In this document: piece by piece, positions 34,386 to 43,432 of the stretch
Layout of the letters: the number at the start of each line of letters is the position of its first letter
How positions within the stretch are numbered: position 1 is the stretch's first letter
The notes under the pieces: model-generated
The model's database searches: none
Told to the model about the DNA's origin: nothing
Seen by the model: only the letters and a program-made list of their open reading frames with translations
Position numbers and translations under genes: made by a program
From: Martelella sp. NC20
GTDB taxonomy: Bacteria > Pseudomonadota > Alphaproteobacteria > Rhizobiales > Rhizobiaceae
NCBI RefSeq assembly: GCF_013459645.1
Contig: NZ_CP054861.1
Location: 2,220,001-2,284,000 of the forward strand
DNA: 64,000 bases
Reading direction: 5' to 3'

Positions 34386-34895
34386 ATGCCGATGAGCCCG
34401 ATCAAGAATCCGCCTGTCGCCATCGTCATGGGGTCCCAGTCCGACTGGGAAACGATGAAGAACGCCGCCGACATTCTCGATATTCTCGACATCGATTACG
34501 ATGCCCGGATCGTGTCGGCCCACCGCACGCCGGACCGGATGTATGAATTCGCCCGCAGCGCCCGCGCCGAGGGCTTTCAGATCATCATCGCCGGTGCTGG
34601 CGGGGCGGCCCATCTGCCGGGCATGATGGCGGCGCTGACGCCGCTGCCGGTGTTCGGCGTGCCGGTGCAGTCGCGCGCGCTCTCCGGCCAGGACAGCCTG
34701 CTGTCGATCGTGCAGATGCCGGCGGGCATTCCCGTCGGAACGCTCGCCATCGGAAAGGCCGGCGCGGTCAATGCCGCGCTGCTGGCCGCCGCGGTTCTGG
34801 CGCTTGCCGATCCCGAACTTGCGGGCAGGCTTGACGAGTATCGTGTTCGTCAGGCGGCAAGCGTTGCCGAATATCCCATCGACAAGGACGACTGA
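34386..34895 (+). CDS. purE: N5-carboxyaminoimidazole ribonucleotide mutase
   Basis: 169 residues. Class I PurE signature: [14 protein letters not shown], then [14 protein letters not shown] with the catalytic His, and [17 protein letters not shown]. It moves the carboxyl group of N5-CAIR to give CAIR in purine synthesis. Start at ATG 34386 or 34392. It lies 5 bp before purK, the usual pair in Rhizobiales. Length is normal. Confidence 0.96.
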   Translation: MPMSPIKNPPVAIVMGSQSDWETMKNAADILDILDIDYDARIVSAHRTPDRMYEFARSARAEGFQIIIAGAGGAAHLPGMMAALTPLPVFGVPVQSRALSGQDSLLSIVQMPAGIPVGTLAIGKAGAVNAALLAAAVLALADPELAGRLDEYRVRQAASVAEYPIDKDD

Positions 34896-34900
34896 GCTCC

Positions 34901-35965
34901 ATGAAAACCATCGGTATCATCGGCGGCGGCCAGCTTGGCCGCATGCTGGCCATGGCCGCCGCCCGGCTCTCGATCCGCACCGTGATTCTGGAGCCGCAGG
35001 CGGATTGCCCGGCCGCCCAGGTCGCGGGCCGCCATATCGTGGCCGCCTATGATGACGAGGCGGCGCTTGCCGAGCTTGCGCGCGCTTGCGACACGATCAC
35101 CTATGAATTCGAAAACGTGCCGGAAAAAAGCGCCGCGCTTCTGTCCGCCGAACGGCCCGTCTATCCCCCGGCCCGCGCGCTTTCCGTGTCGCAGGATCGC
35201 CTGACCGAAAAGACGTTCCTCAACGACAGCGGCATCGCGACCGCCGGCTTCCGCGCCGTCGATACCGCCGATGACCTTGCGGGCGCGCTTGAGACATTCG
35301 GCGGACGCGGCGTGATGAAGACCCGTCGCTTGGGCTATGACGGCAAGGGGCAGTGGGTGTTTGCCGGGACGGGCAATGACCCGGAGGCCGCTTTTGCGGC
35401 CCTTGCGGGCGCGCCCGCGATCTTCGAGGAGTGGATCGATTTCGACCGGGAAATCTCGGTCATCGCCGCGCGCGGCATCGACGGAACGATCGTGTGCTTC
35501 GATCCGGCCGAGAATGTCCACAGCGACGGCATTTTGCGGACATCCAGCGTTCCCGCCAATGTCTCCGCAGGCATCAGCGAGGCTGCCCGCGAGGCGGCGG
35601 AGCGGCTTCTGATCGGGCTCGATTATGTCGGGGTGCTGGGGCTGGAGCTGTTCGTTGCCCGCGACGGCAGGCTGATTGCCAATGAATTCGCCCCGCGCGT
35701 CCACAATTCCGGCCACTGGAGCGAAGCGGCCTGCGTGATTTCGCAGTTCGAGCAGCACATCCGCGCCATCTGTGGCCTGCCGCTGATCGATCCCGTACGC
35801 CACAGCGATTGCGTGATGCACAATATCATCGGCGACGATATGGAGCGGATTCCGGCGTGGATGGCGACCCCCGGCGCGCTGGTCCATCTCTACGGCAAGG
35901 CCGAAACGCGGGCGGGGCGCAAAATGGGCCATGTTACCGTCATCGAAAAGCGTTGCGACGGTTGA
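34901..35965 (+). CDS. purK: N5-carboxyaminoimidazole ribonucleotide synthase
   Basis: 354 residues. N-terminal IGIIGGGQLGRMLAMAA, central ATP-grasp segments (KTRRLGYDGKGQW, FEEWIDFDREISVI) and a C-terminal EFAPRVHNSGHWS motif identify PurK. It uses ATP and bicarbonate to carboxylate AIR, supplying PurE. It is co-transcribed with purE. A terminator hairpin follows at 36004-36026. Length and motifs are complete. Confidence 0.96.
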   Translation: MKTIGIIGGGQLGRMLAMAAARLSIRTVILEPQADCPAAQVAGRHIVAAYDDEAALAELARACDTITYEFENVPEKSAALLSAERPVYPPARALSVSQDRLTEKTFLNDSGIATAGFRAVDTADDLAGALETFGGRGVMKTRRLGYDGKGQWVFAGTGNDPEAAFAALAGAPAIFEEWIDFDREISVIAARGIDGTIVCFDPAENVHSDGILRTSSVPANVSAGISEAAREAAERLLIGLDYVGVLGLELFVARDGRLIANEFAPRVHNSGHWSEAACVISQFEQHIRAICGLPLIDPVRHSDCVMHNIIGDDMERIPAWMATPGALVHLYGKAETRAGRKMGHVTVIEKRCDG

Positions 35966-36003
35966 CTTGGCGACGATCATTCGCTAGGTAGCGGCCAATG
36001 TCG

Positions 36004-36026
36004 GGCGCGCTTTTTCAAGGCGCGCC
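36004..36026 (+). terminator. Terminator after purK
   Basis: GGCGCGC (36004-36010) pairs with GCGCGCC (36020-36026) over a 9-nt loop that contains five T residues; TTTG follows the stem. It lies 39 bp after the purK stop and separates purEK from rpmJ. Confidence 0.7.
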
Positions 36027-36092
36027 TTTGAATATCAATACTGACCGCCTTTACTGATCAGTCGAGAGCGGCACAAACAGCGGATCGAAAAC

Positions 36093-36218
36093 ATGAAGAT
36101 CAAGAATTCGCTCAAGGCGCTCAAGTCCCGTCACCGGGAAAACCGTCTGGTGCGCCGCAAGGGCCGAGTATACATCATCAACAAGCAGAATCCGCGCTTC
36201 AAGGCCCGTCAGGGCTGA
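36093..36218 (+). CDS. rpmJ: 50S ribosomal protein L36
   Basis: 41 residues: [20 protein letters not shown], then [21 protein letters not shown]. This is the L36 variant without the zinc-binding cysteines, the normal form in Rhizobiales. The protein is small, very basic and part of the large ribosomal subunit. It stands alone between purK and a TPR gene. Confidence 0.96.
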   Translation: MKIKNSLKALKSRHRENRLVRRKGRVYIINKQNPRFKARQG

Positions 36219-36274
36219 GACCATCAGCGCAATAACTGTTTGACCTTTTGCCATGACGGGATACCATTCCCGTC

Positions 36275-36886
36275 ATGCGCTTTTTTACGCCTGCCTTTCT
36301 GATTGTCGCTGCCCTGACTGCTGCCGGTCCGTTGCCGGCGCTTGCCGAGGGGCCTGCCGCAGATGATCAGGTTTCCACGATCCCTGATACGACCGTTGCG
36401 ACCGATGCCGATCCGCTGGACAGGCTCTACCAGCGGCTGAAACGCACCCGCGATGCCGGAAGGGCGGCCGATCTAGCCCGCCAGATCGACGAATATCTCG
36501 ACCGCTCGCCGAGCCCCACGGTTTCCCTTCTGATCGAATGGTCGGATGATTCGGAGAATAACGGCCGCACCGCGTCAGCGCTCGATTTCCTGTCGGAGGC
36601 GATTGCGCTGAGGCCCGATGAGGCCGCGCCCTACCGCAAGCGCGCCGTCCTGCACTATACCCATGGCGATCTCGAGCGGGCCATGGATGATATCCGCACC
36701 TCGCTGTCATTCGAGCCGCGCGATTTCGGCGCGCTCGGGCTGATGGCGACAATCCTCGACAGGACCGGGCGGGAACAGGCGGCGGTTGAGGTGTGGCGGC
36801 GCTATCTCGAACTCTATCCCGCCGATCGCGATGTCGCGTCCTTCGTCGAGCGCACCGAAAATGCCCGTGCGGGCAAACGGATATAG
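36275..36886 (+). CDS. Secreted TPR-repeat protein
   Basis: 203 residues with a signal peptide (MRFFTPAFLIVAALTAAG...ALAEG). The mature part has two to three tetratricopeptide-like helix pairs (ALDFLSEAIALRPDEAAPYRKRA and AMDDIRTSLSFEPRDFGALGLMA), which mediate protein-protein contacts in the periplasm. No catalytic motif. Found next to rpmJ, an arrangement common in Rhizobiales. Partner proteins are unknown. Confidence 0.88.
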   Translation: MRFFTPAFLIVAALTAAGPLPALAEGPAADDQVSTIPDTTVATDADPLDRLYQRLKRTRDAGRAADLARQIDEYLDRSPSPTVSLLIEWSDDSENNGRTASALDFLSEAIALRPDEAAPYRKRAVLHYTHGDLERAMDDIRTSLSFEPRDFGALGLMATILDRTGREQAAVEVWRRYLELYPADRDVASFVERTENARAGKRI

Positions 36887-36964
36887 GGGGGCGGGCGAAA
36901 AAGTGGAATCCGCCGCTTTTTGACAAACCCTGTTTGCGATCGCGGCGATGCCTCTCTCTCCGCC

Positions 36965-37075
36965 GTCACCCCGGCCTTGAGCCGGGGTCCAGAAAGTGCC
37001 GAGCCTTTGCGCGCAAGGACTTTTCTCACCGGCCGCCACAAGCGGCCCTGGATGCCGGCTCAAGGCCGGCATGAC
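36965..37075. repeat. Palindromic intergenic element, copy 1
   Basis: Two inverted modules flank a variable middle: CCGGCCTTGAGCCGGGGTCC on the left and GGATGCCGGCTCAAGGCCGG on the right. Each module is itself a hairpin (CCGGCnTTGAGCCGG). Two further copies are at 41041-41152 and 46289-46401. Such elements are common between genes in Rhizobiales. Confidence 0.88.
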
Positions 37076-37156
37076 GGATGAACCTGATCCTTTGTGCGTC
37101 CGAACGAGGCACAAAAGACGCTCCAATCGACCAATGCTCCAGTCTTTTCCAGCCGT

Positions 37157-37360
37157 TCAGTGATGCAACACGTGGCGCAGCACCCGGTAGACGAAGTGAA
37201 GCGCGAGCAGGGCAGCGCCGGCGGCGATTGCCAGATGGGCAAGCGGGGTCAGCAGGCTGCCCTCGATCGTGCCGGCAACGTCGCGGTAGTTATAGAGTAT
37301 GATGCGAATGGTAAGGCCCGCGAGCCCGACCACCACCAGCACGAGGCCGGCAAGTTTCAT
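37157..37360 (-). CDS. Small inner-membrane protein, two helices
   Basis: 67 residues from ATG 37360 with AGGAG about 9 bp upstream. Residues 3-22 and 38-58 are hydrophobic helices (LAGLVLVVVGLAGLTIRIIL and LAHLAIAAGAALLALHFVYR). No known motif; the function is unknown. It lies downstream of the thiamine-precursor transport genes on the same strand, separated by about 150 bp, and could be part of that transcript, but the product gives no hint of it. Confidence 0.65.
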   Translation of the reverse strand: MKLAGLVLVVVGLAGLTIRIILYNYRDVAGTIEGSLLTPLAHLAIAAGAALLALHFVYRVLRHVLHH

Positions 37361-37511
37361 GATCCGATCTCCTGTCGCGAGGGGTAGAGATCGGTCTTTG
37401 CAGGGCGGTATCGCCGCAATTTTTGTAACAAAAGACCGAAATGGCGAGGCGGCCCGCAAGCCGCCTCTTTCATTTCTTTATAATGTGCTTTTGTGGCGAT
37501 TTGAGGCCGGT

Positions 37512-38468
37512 TCACTTTTCCTGCGATAGCGAAACCGAAATTGAAGCTACCGCCGGAGCTTCGGAAATCAGTCCGTTTTCGGCCATGAATGCGCCGAAAC
37601 GTTCGTATCGCTTGGTATCGAAGGCGGCGGGGCGCTTGGCGAAGCGGACGACGGACGCGGCGAAGGCCTGCCGGTTCAGTTCGTCGTCGAGATCGGGATA
37701 GGCGCTGGCAAAGCTTTTCCACGCCTCGTCCGGGTGGTTGACGATGAAGACCGTCGCCTTTTCCACCGCTTCAAGGAAGCGCGGCAGCCGGTCATCGTCG
37801 AGAAGCTCGCTGCGGGTCACGTAGATCAGTTCGTCATAGATCGGTACGCCATGCTCTTCCGGGAAAAAGGCTTTGCCTTCGTGGCCCGCGATCCGCATTT
37901 GCGGCAGTTCGATGTTGCGGAATGAGCCGATGGTCGCGTCGACCTGCCCGGAAAGCAGCGACTGGGTGAGCGCGAAATTGACGTTGATGAGGGTGATGTC
38001 GTCTTTGGCAAGGCCGGCGTTTTCAAGCATCGTGGCCACGACCGCGTCCTCGATGCCCGCGACCGAAAAGCCGATCTTCCCGCCCTTCAGGTCGGCAACG
38101 GACTTGATCGGCCCGTCCGAAAGCACCGTCAGCGTGTTGAGCGGGGTCGAGACGAGTGTGCCGAAGCGGACGATATCGATGCCGGCCTCATGATCGAGAT
38201 AGAGGTTGGGCTGGTAGTGAATGCCGATATCGACCTTGCCGGCCGCCACCATGCGCGGCACCATGGAAGGGTCGGACGGCGGGAGCAGTTCAACGTCGAG
38301 CCCCTGATCGGCGAAATAGCCGTTCTCTGCGGCAATCACCAGCGGCGCGTGGTCAGGGTTCACATACCATTCCAGGATCACGTCGAGTTTGTCGGCGGCA
38401 CTTGCCAGTCCCGGCGCAAGACCCTGCGCAACGGCAAGGGCTGCGGCGAGCGCGAATTTCTTCAGCAT
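37512..38468 (-). CDS. thiY: Thiamine-precursor ABC transporter binding protein (ThiY-like)
   Basis: 318 residues with a signal peptide (MLKKFALAAALAVAQGLAPGLASAAD). The mature protein has the NMT1/THI5-like fold: VILEWYVNPDHAPLVIAAENGYF and IHYQPNLYLDHEAGIDIVRFG. In alphaproteobacteria this protein binds a pyrimidine precursor of thiamine. It is the second gene after a TPP riboswitch, which supports the assignment. It is co-transcribed with the permease gene 30 bp upstream. Confidence 0.9.
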   Translation of the reverse strand: MLKKFALAAALAVAQGLAPGLASAADKLDVILEWYVNPDHAPLVIAAENGYFADQGLDVELLPPSDPSMVPRMVAAGKVDIGIHYQPNLYLDHEAGIDIVRFGTLVSTPLNTLTVLSDGPIKSVADLKGGKIGFSVAGIEDAVVATMLENAGLAKDDITLINVNFALTQSLLSGQVDATIGSFRNIELPQMRIAGHEGKAFFPEEHGVPIYDELIYVTRSELLDDDRLPRFLEAVEKATVFIVNHPDEAWKSFASAYPDLDDELNRQAFAASVVRFAKRPAAFDTKRYERFGAFMAENGLISEAPAVASISVSLSQEK

Positions 38469-38498
38469 GTCATTCTCCTATATGTTCGAGCCGGCCGC

Positions 38499-39272
38499 TC
38501 AATCCTCATGCGACCAGCGGGTGAAGAAGGGAGCGGCGAGATCCACCGCCTTTCGAAACAGCACGGCTTCGAGCGCCAGGATCAGCATGGCGGCGAACAC
38601 GGTTTCGGTCTGCATGCGGGCATTGGCCTGGACCATGAGAAAGCCGAGCCCGCCGGCAGAGCCCACCCATTCGCCGACGACGGCGCCAAGCGGGGCCAGC
38701 GGGGCCGCGATCCTGAGGCCGGAAAACAGCTGGGGCAGCGCCAGCGGCAGGCGGATGAAGCGCAGCATCTCGAAATGCCCGGCGCCATCGAGCCTTGCCG
38801 CTGCCACCACTTCCGGATCGGTGCGCCGCAGTCCGTCGGCGAAACTGGAGGCGACGGGGAAGAACACGATGATCGTCGTCATCACCACCTTGGAAGCGAT
38901 GCCGAAGCCGAACCAGAGCACCAGCATCGGCGCGATCACGAACACGGGAAAGGATTGCAGCACCACCAGCACGGGCCAGATGAAACGGCCGATCCGGGGA
39001 AAGGCCGATATCAAAATGGCCGCCGCCGCGCCGAAGACAGCGCCGATCGCAAAACCCGCCAGGATTTCCCTGAGCGTCACCAGCGCCTCTTCAAGCAGCA
39101 TGGCATGGGCGGTGCCGATCTTTGCGAGCACGGCGAGCGGCGGCGGCAGGATATAGCGCGGCAGGTCGCCGAGAACGATGATCGCCTGCCAAAGCGCAAG
39201 GAGCCCGATCACGATCGTCAAAAAGGTGAGAACAGCCGAAAGGGTACGCTTCAATCCCGCTCTCCCCGGCAT
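38499..39272 (-). CDS. thiX: Thiamine-precursor ABC transporter permease (ThiX-like)
   Basis: 257 residues with about six hydrophobic helices and the BPD-type cytoplasmic loop (EVVAAARLDGAGHFEMLRFIRLPLALP). Start ATG 39272, or TTG 39251, which has a better spaced GGGGAGA. It pairs with the ThiY-like binding protein. Expression is likely repressed by thiamine diphosphate through the riboswitch at 39328-39425. The ATPase gene expected for this transporter (thiZ) is not adjacent on either side. Confidence 0.87.
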   Translation of the reverse strand: MPGRAGLKRTLSAVLTFLTIVIGLLALWQAIIVLGDLPRYILPPPLAVLAKIGTAHAMLLEEALVTLREILAGFAIGAVFGAAAAILISAFPRIGRFIWPVLVVLQSFPVFVIAPMLVLWFGFGIASKVVMTTIIVFFPVASSFADGLRRTDPEVVAAARLDGAGHFEMLRFIRLPLALPQLFSGLRIAAPLAPLGAVVGEWVGSAGGLGFLMVQANARMQTETVFAAMLILALEAVLFRKAVDLAAPFFTRWSHED

Positions 39273-39327
39273 GGCCGGGCAGCGGAGGCGTCAATAGAGG
39301 CTGATTTTCTGGGCGTGTCGCTCAAGA

Positions 39328-39425
39328 CCAAACTCCGTTCCTACGCCGGCATAACCCGGATCAGGTTCAAGGGTTCGGCCATCGGCCATCTCAGTGTTTT
39401 AAAAACACACCCCTCGGATGAGGCT
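39328..39425 (-). promoter_or_regulatory. TPP riboswitch
   Basis: Read on the minus strand, the element has the conserved CTGAGA box, then ACCCTTGAACCTGATCCGGG and TTATGCCGGCGTAGGAA, which are the THI-box core. The aptamer lies about 55 nt before the thiX start. When thiamine diphosphate binds, translation or transcription of thiXY should drop. Confidence 0.95.
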
Positions 39426-39650
39426 ATCTATGCCGCGCGGGGGGCGGAGGTCAAGAGCCACGGCGGCATAGACGGAAGTGCCCGCTAATATACCGACCAA
39501 AGCCCGAAAGGATTTGACAAGGGGGGCGGTTTCCATTTTCAACTTGTGGTTCAAGGCCGGCCGCGGTTTTTCAGCCGCGGTTAACAAACAGGGCCATATG
39601 CGTAAGGGGCGGCGACAGTCAGGATCTGCCGTCAGAGCGGAGGAAACTCG

Positions 39651-40979
39651 ATGTTAATCGCCATCGTCATTGTGGCAGCGCTGTTCGGCATGCTCTTCGG
39701 TTTCGACCAGGGCGTGATTTCCGGCGCGTTGCCGTTCATCAAGCAGGATTTCACGGTGTCGGCCTTCATGGAAGGCGTGATCACCTCTGCCGTACCGCTC
39801 GGCGCGGTCGCAGGCACCATCCTTGCCATGATCACCACCGATCGGTACGGACGCAAGCCGATGCTGATCCTGGGAGCGATCATCTTTCTGGTCGGCTCGC
39901 TGATCTCCGCGCTTGCCTTCAACCAGTATGTCCTGACCCTTGCCCGCCTCGTGATAGGCGTCGGCATCGGCGCCTCGGCGATGACCGCGCCGATGTTTCT
40001 GGCCGAGGTCGCGCCGGCGCGCATTCGCGGCACCATCGTCTCGGCCTTCCAACTGATGATCACCATCGGCATCATGGTGTCCTACATGTCGGACGCGGCC
40101 TTCGGCGGGGCGGGCGACTGGCGCTGGATGATCGGCGTCGGCGTGTTCCCGTCGATCGTGGCGCTGGTCGGCATCCTGCTGTCGCCGGAAACGCCGCGCT
40201 GGCTGACGCTGAATTCCAACGCCGACAAGGCGCGTGAGATTATTGCAAAGCTGCAGCCGGAATCATCGCCCGCCGAGGTCGACCAGATCATTACCGAAAT
40301 ACAGGAAAGCGCGAAAGACCAGGAGGCCGCGCCCGCCTGGAGCAGTTTCCTGAAGCGCGGCATCCTGCCGGTGACGAGTTTCGCCATGATCGTGTTCGTG
40401 CTGCAACAGCTTTCCGGCATCAACGCGATCATCTATTACGCCCCGGAAATCTTCAAGAATGCCGGCTTTTCCGGCACCACCACCGATCTTCTGGCAACCG
40501 TCGGCATCGGCGTCGTCAACGTCGCGCTCACCATTGTGGCGATGTTTCTGGTGGAAAGCATGGGGCGGCGCAAGCTGCTGATCCTCGGCTTCATCGGAAC
40601 CGCGCTGTCGATGGCGCTTGTCACCGGGGCGACGATGGCGGATGTCGCGGCAACCCCCTATCTCGCGCTGATCGGCATCTTCGCCTTCATCGCCTTCTTC
40701 GCCGTCAGCCTCGGCCCGTTGCCCTGGCTCTACATGGCGGAACTGTTTCCGCTGCGGTTGCGCCCGCGCGGGATGGCGCTTGCCTCGGTTGCCAACTGGT
40801 TCTTCAACTTTCTGGTGGCGCTGACGTTTCCGGAACTGCTTGCCGGTATCGGGATTGTCGGAACCTTCGCGATCTTCACCTTCTTCTGCGTCGTCGGCAT
40901 CATCTACGCGATCGCCGCAGCACCGGAGACCAAGGGCATCACGCTCGAGGAGATCGAGGCGCGCACCGTCGCCGCCTGA
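39651..40979 (+). CDS. Major facilitator sugar:proton symporter
   Basis: 442 residues, 12 predicted membrane helices. Sugar-porter signatures: DRYGRKPML after helix 2, PETPRWL before the central loop, QQLSGINAIIYYAPEIF in helix 7, and PETKG after helix 12. This matches XylE/GalP/inositol-type H+ symporters. The start has GGAGGA 8 bp upstream. A hairpin terminator follows. The substrate cannot be told, but the kinase gene downstream (41288) may act on an imported sugar or amino sugar. Confidence 0.93.
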   Translation: MLIAIVIVAALFGMLFGFDQGVISGALPFIKQDFTVSAFMEGVITSAVPLGAVAGTILAMITTDRYGRKPMLILGAIIFLVGSLISALAFNQYVLTLARLVIGVGIGASAMTAPMFLAEVAPARIRGTIVSAFQLMITIGIMVSYMSDAAFGGAGDWRWMIGVGVFPSIVALVGILLSPETPRWLTLNSNADKAREIIAKLQPESSPAEVDQIITEIQESAKDQEAAPAWSSFLKRGILPVTSFAMIVFVLQQLSGINAIIYYAPEIFKNAGFSGTTTDLLATVGIGVVNVALTIVAMFLVESMGRRKLLILGFIGTALSMALVTGATMADVAATPYLALIGIFAFIAFFAVSLGPLPWLYMAELFPLRLRPRGMALASVANWFFNFLVALTFPELLAGIGIVGTFAIFTFFCVVGIIYAIAAAPETKGITLEEIEARTVAA

Positions 40980-40987
40980 GGGCCGCA

Positions 40988-41004
40988 CCGGAAGGTTTTT
41001 CCGG
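40988..41004 (+). terminator. Short hairpin after the sugar porter
   Basis: CCGGAA (40988-40993) pairs with TTCCGG (40999-41004) over a 5-nt loop, 9 bp after the stop codon. The short stem and lack of a T-run make it a weak terminator. Confidence 0.5.
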
Positions 41005-41040
41005 CCCCCGGCCGTGGTGAGGCGGCTGACAAACTCTGCC

Positions 41041-41152
41041 GTCATCCCGGCCTTGAGCCGGGATCCAGCGCGCGCAAGTCTTTGCGCGCAAAAGACTCTT
41101 TTTCATGAGGACGCACAAGTGGCCCTGGACCCCGGCTCAAGGCCGGGGTGAC
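41041..41152. repeat. Palindromic intergenic element, copy 2
   Basis: Same design as the copy at 36965: CCGGCCTTGAGCCGGGATCC on the left and its inverted partner CCCCGGCTCAAGGCCGGGG on the right, with a variable middle. Copies 1 and 2 share most of the left and right modules and parts of the centre. Confidence 0.88.
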
Positions 41153-41184
41153 GGATGCGGGGATGCGGGGATGCGGGGATGTGA
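41153..41184. repeat. 8-bp tandem repeat, four units
   Basis: GGATGCGG three times and a variant GGATGTGA, directly abutting the palindromic element. A simple-sequence tract of this kind may vary in length between strains. Confidence 0.8.
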
Positions 41185-41287
41185 GGTGTGAATTTTATCA
41201 ACACCGACCCGTGAGCCGGGGTTTCAAGCCGGGCGAAGATGACACGACTGCTCATCCCGCGTAAGACGGAGCCGGGAGCGGTTGAAC

Positions 41288-42208
41288 ATGAGCGCTTGTT
41301 ATCTTGGTTGCGATATCGGCGGCACGGCCTCACGCTATGCGGTGGCCGACGCGACGGGCGCGATCGTCGCCCGGGGCGCTGTGCCCGGCGCGGGCGGACT
41401 GGTGCATGATCCCGCCGCCCGGAAAGTCCTTGAGGCGGCGCTTGCCGGGATCGCCGGGGCGATGCCGGGGCCGGCGGCGAGCGCCGTATTCGGCCTCACC
41501 GGCTATGATCCGCAGACACGAAGCGAGGTCGCGGACCTTGTCTGCCGCGCATGCGCCCTCCCGCCGGACAAACTGTTCATCCTTGACGATATCGAACTGG
41601 CCTATCGCTGCCTGTTTGCGCCCGGCGAAGGGCATATCGTCGCCGCGGGCACCGGCGTGATCGGTCTTCATATCGATGTGGATGGCGGCAGGCTTCGGGT
41701 CGGCGGGCGCGGCATGCTGATCGATGACGGGGGATCGGCCGGATGGATCGCGCTTTCCGCGATCCGCGCGCTTTACCGCAGGCTTGACGAGGACGGCGCG
41801 CCGGGCGACATGGCGCGGCTTGCGGAAGCCCTCTATCGCCACGCCGGCGGCTCCGGCTGGCCGGATATCAGGGCGCTGGTCTATGCCGGCGACAGAGGGC
41901 GCATCGGCGAGATGGCCCGGGCGGTGGCGGAGGCGGCCGAAGCCGGCGACGATTTTTCGGCTACTTTGCTGCGCAAGGCGGGGCGTGAGCTGGCGCGTCT
42001 CGGCCATCTGCTGCGCAAGCGCGGCGGGGATCGTCCGGTTGCCTTTACCGGCGGCGCATTGCGGCTTTCGCCGGTGATCGGCGCGACAATCGCCGGAAGT
42101 CTCGGCGACTGCGCGCGTTTTCCGGCGCTCGATCCGGCGGCGGGCGCGGCTAAACTGGCGCTTACCGCCAGTCGGAATAGGAATGTTTTCCGCCCTGGTA
42201 ATCCGTGA
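41288..42208 (+). CDS. BadF/BadG-type kinase, probable N-acetylglucosamine kinase
   Basis: 306 residues from ATG 41288. An ASKHA-fold ATPase: phosphate-1 loop GCDIGGTASRYAVAD, phosphate-2 AAGTGVIGLH with GRGMLIDDGGSAGWI, and an adenosine loop near PVAFTGGALRLSP. This is the arrangement of N-acetylglucosamine kinases rather than of the larger benzoyl-CoA reductase activators. It phosphorylates an amino sugar or sugar using ATP. The 3' end overlaps the convergent radical-SAM gene by 47 bp. Confidence 0.83.
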   Translation: MSACYLGCDIGGTASRYAVADATGAIVARGAVPGAGGLVHDPAARKVLEAALAGIAGAMPGPAASAVFGLTGYDPQTRSEVADLVCRACALPPDKLFILDDIELAYRCLFAPGEGHIVAAGTGVIGLHIDVDGGRLRVGGRGMLIDDGGSAGWIALSAIRALYRRLDEDGAPGDMARLAEALYRHAGGSGWPDIRALVYAGDRGRIGEMARAVAEAAEAGDDFSATLLRKAGRELARLGHLLRKRGGDRPVAFTGGALRLSPVIGATIAGSLGDCARFPALDPAAGAAKLALTASRNRNVFRPGNP

Positions 42209-43220
42209 CCCGGTATTCGCCGTCGCCAGTTGCCTCCAGATAGCAGGGGCCTATCGGGGCCTTGCCCTGGCCGCCCGGAATGTCGAGCACATAGGTCGGC
42301 AGGCAGAGCCCCGAGATCGTGCCCTGCAATGCCCGCATCAGGGCCTGGCCGCGCGAAATCGGCACGGCGAAATGGGCAACGCCCTTCGCCTTGTCGAGAT
42401 GGTGCAGGTAATACGGCTTGACCCGGTTGACGACGAGCGTTTTGAACAGGGTCGCCAGCGTTTCGGCCTCGTCATTGATGCCCTTCAGCAGCACGGTCTG
42501 GGCGAACAGCGGAATGCCGCCATCGGCAAGACGCGCCAGCCCCGCGCGCACCGCCTCCGTCAGTTCGCGCGGATGGTTGACATGGATGACGATGTTGACC
42601 GTCTTGCCCGCCTGCTTCAGCGCGGCGACGAGATCATCGATGATGCGCTCGGGCGTGACCAGCGGCGCGCGGGTGTGGATGCGGATCACGGCGACATGAT
42701 CGATCTGTCCCAGCGCCAGCATCAGCGCGGCAAGCCTGCGATCGGACAGCACCAGCGGATCGCCGCCCGACAGGATCACCTCCCAGATTTCGCCATGGGC
42801 CCGGATATAATCGAGCGCTGCGGCTAGCTCTTCCCGGTCGAGAGCTGCCTCCGGCTCGCCCACGGTTTCGCGGCGGAAGCAGAAACGGCAATAGACCTGG
42901 CAGGCATGGGTCGGCTTCAGCAGCACCCGGTCCGGATAGCGGTGGGTCACGCCCTTTGCGCGCTCGAACGCGCCATCGCCGATCGGGTCGTCCATCTCCC
43001 CGTCATAGGTCTCAAGTTCGCGCACATCCGGCACGAACTGGCGCGCCAGCGGATCATCGGCGGCCACCGTGTCGATCGCCGACAGAATATGGGCGGGGAT
43101 GCGGATCCGGAAATTTTCGGCGACGGTTGCGATATCTTCGGCGGCATCAGTGGGCACGAGACCGCGCGCCACCAGCGCCTCGGTCTCGGTTATCGCGGTT
43201 TTCACTTTGCTTTCGGACAT
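42162..43220 (-). CDS. Lysine 2,3-aminomutase-like radical SAM protein (KamA/EpmB family)
   Basis: 352 residues. Radical SAM cluster CQVYCRFC (CxxxCxxC) near residues 107-114, followed by ILSGGDPLVL, the SAM-binding GGDP region. KPYYLHHLDKAKGVAHF and LPTYVLDIPGG are PLP/lysine-aminomutase family landmarks. Proteins of this size in alphaproteobacteria convert lysine to beta-lysine, usually for modification of elongation factor P. The modification partner (epmA) and efp are not in the window. It converges on and overlaps the kinase gene by 47 bp. Confidence 0.87.
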   Translation of the reverse strand: MSESKVKTAITETEALVARGLVPTDAAEDIATVAENFRIRIPAHILSAIDTVAADDPLARQFVPDVRELETYDGEMDDPIGDGAFERAKGVTHRYPDRVLLKPTHACQVYCRFCFRRETVGEPEAALDREELAAALDYIRAHGEIWEVILSGGDPLVLSDRRLAALMLALGQIDHVAVIRIHTRAPLVTPERIIDDLVAALKQAGKTVNIVIHVNHPRELTEAVRAGLARLADGGIPLFAQTVLLKGINDEAETLATLFKTLVVNRVKPYYLHHLDKAKGVAHFAVPISRGQALMRALQGTISGLCLPTYVLDIPGGQGKAPIGPCYLEATGDGEYRVTDYQGGKHSYSDWR

Positions 43221-43432
43221 GGCCGCCCTGTCGCCGGTTTCAATGCGGGTCTTCTAGATGGTTTATGCCGCCAAGCAAAGCCATCCGGGGACGGACGCGC
43301 TGCGAGCGTTTTTCTCAAGCCCGTCCTCGGTTTTGGAAGTGTTAATCATTCCATGGCTTTGGCATTGCCTTTCAGTCACCTGCCCGCTCCCCGGCGCTTG
43401 TCATTGCGCCGGATTTGTCCCACCATCCGGTC

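Noticed and set aside
38190..39488. 432-codon plus-strand frame across thiXY and the riboswitch
   Set aside because: Antisense to two genes and a riboswitch; His/Gln/Arg-rich low-complexity product.
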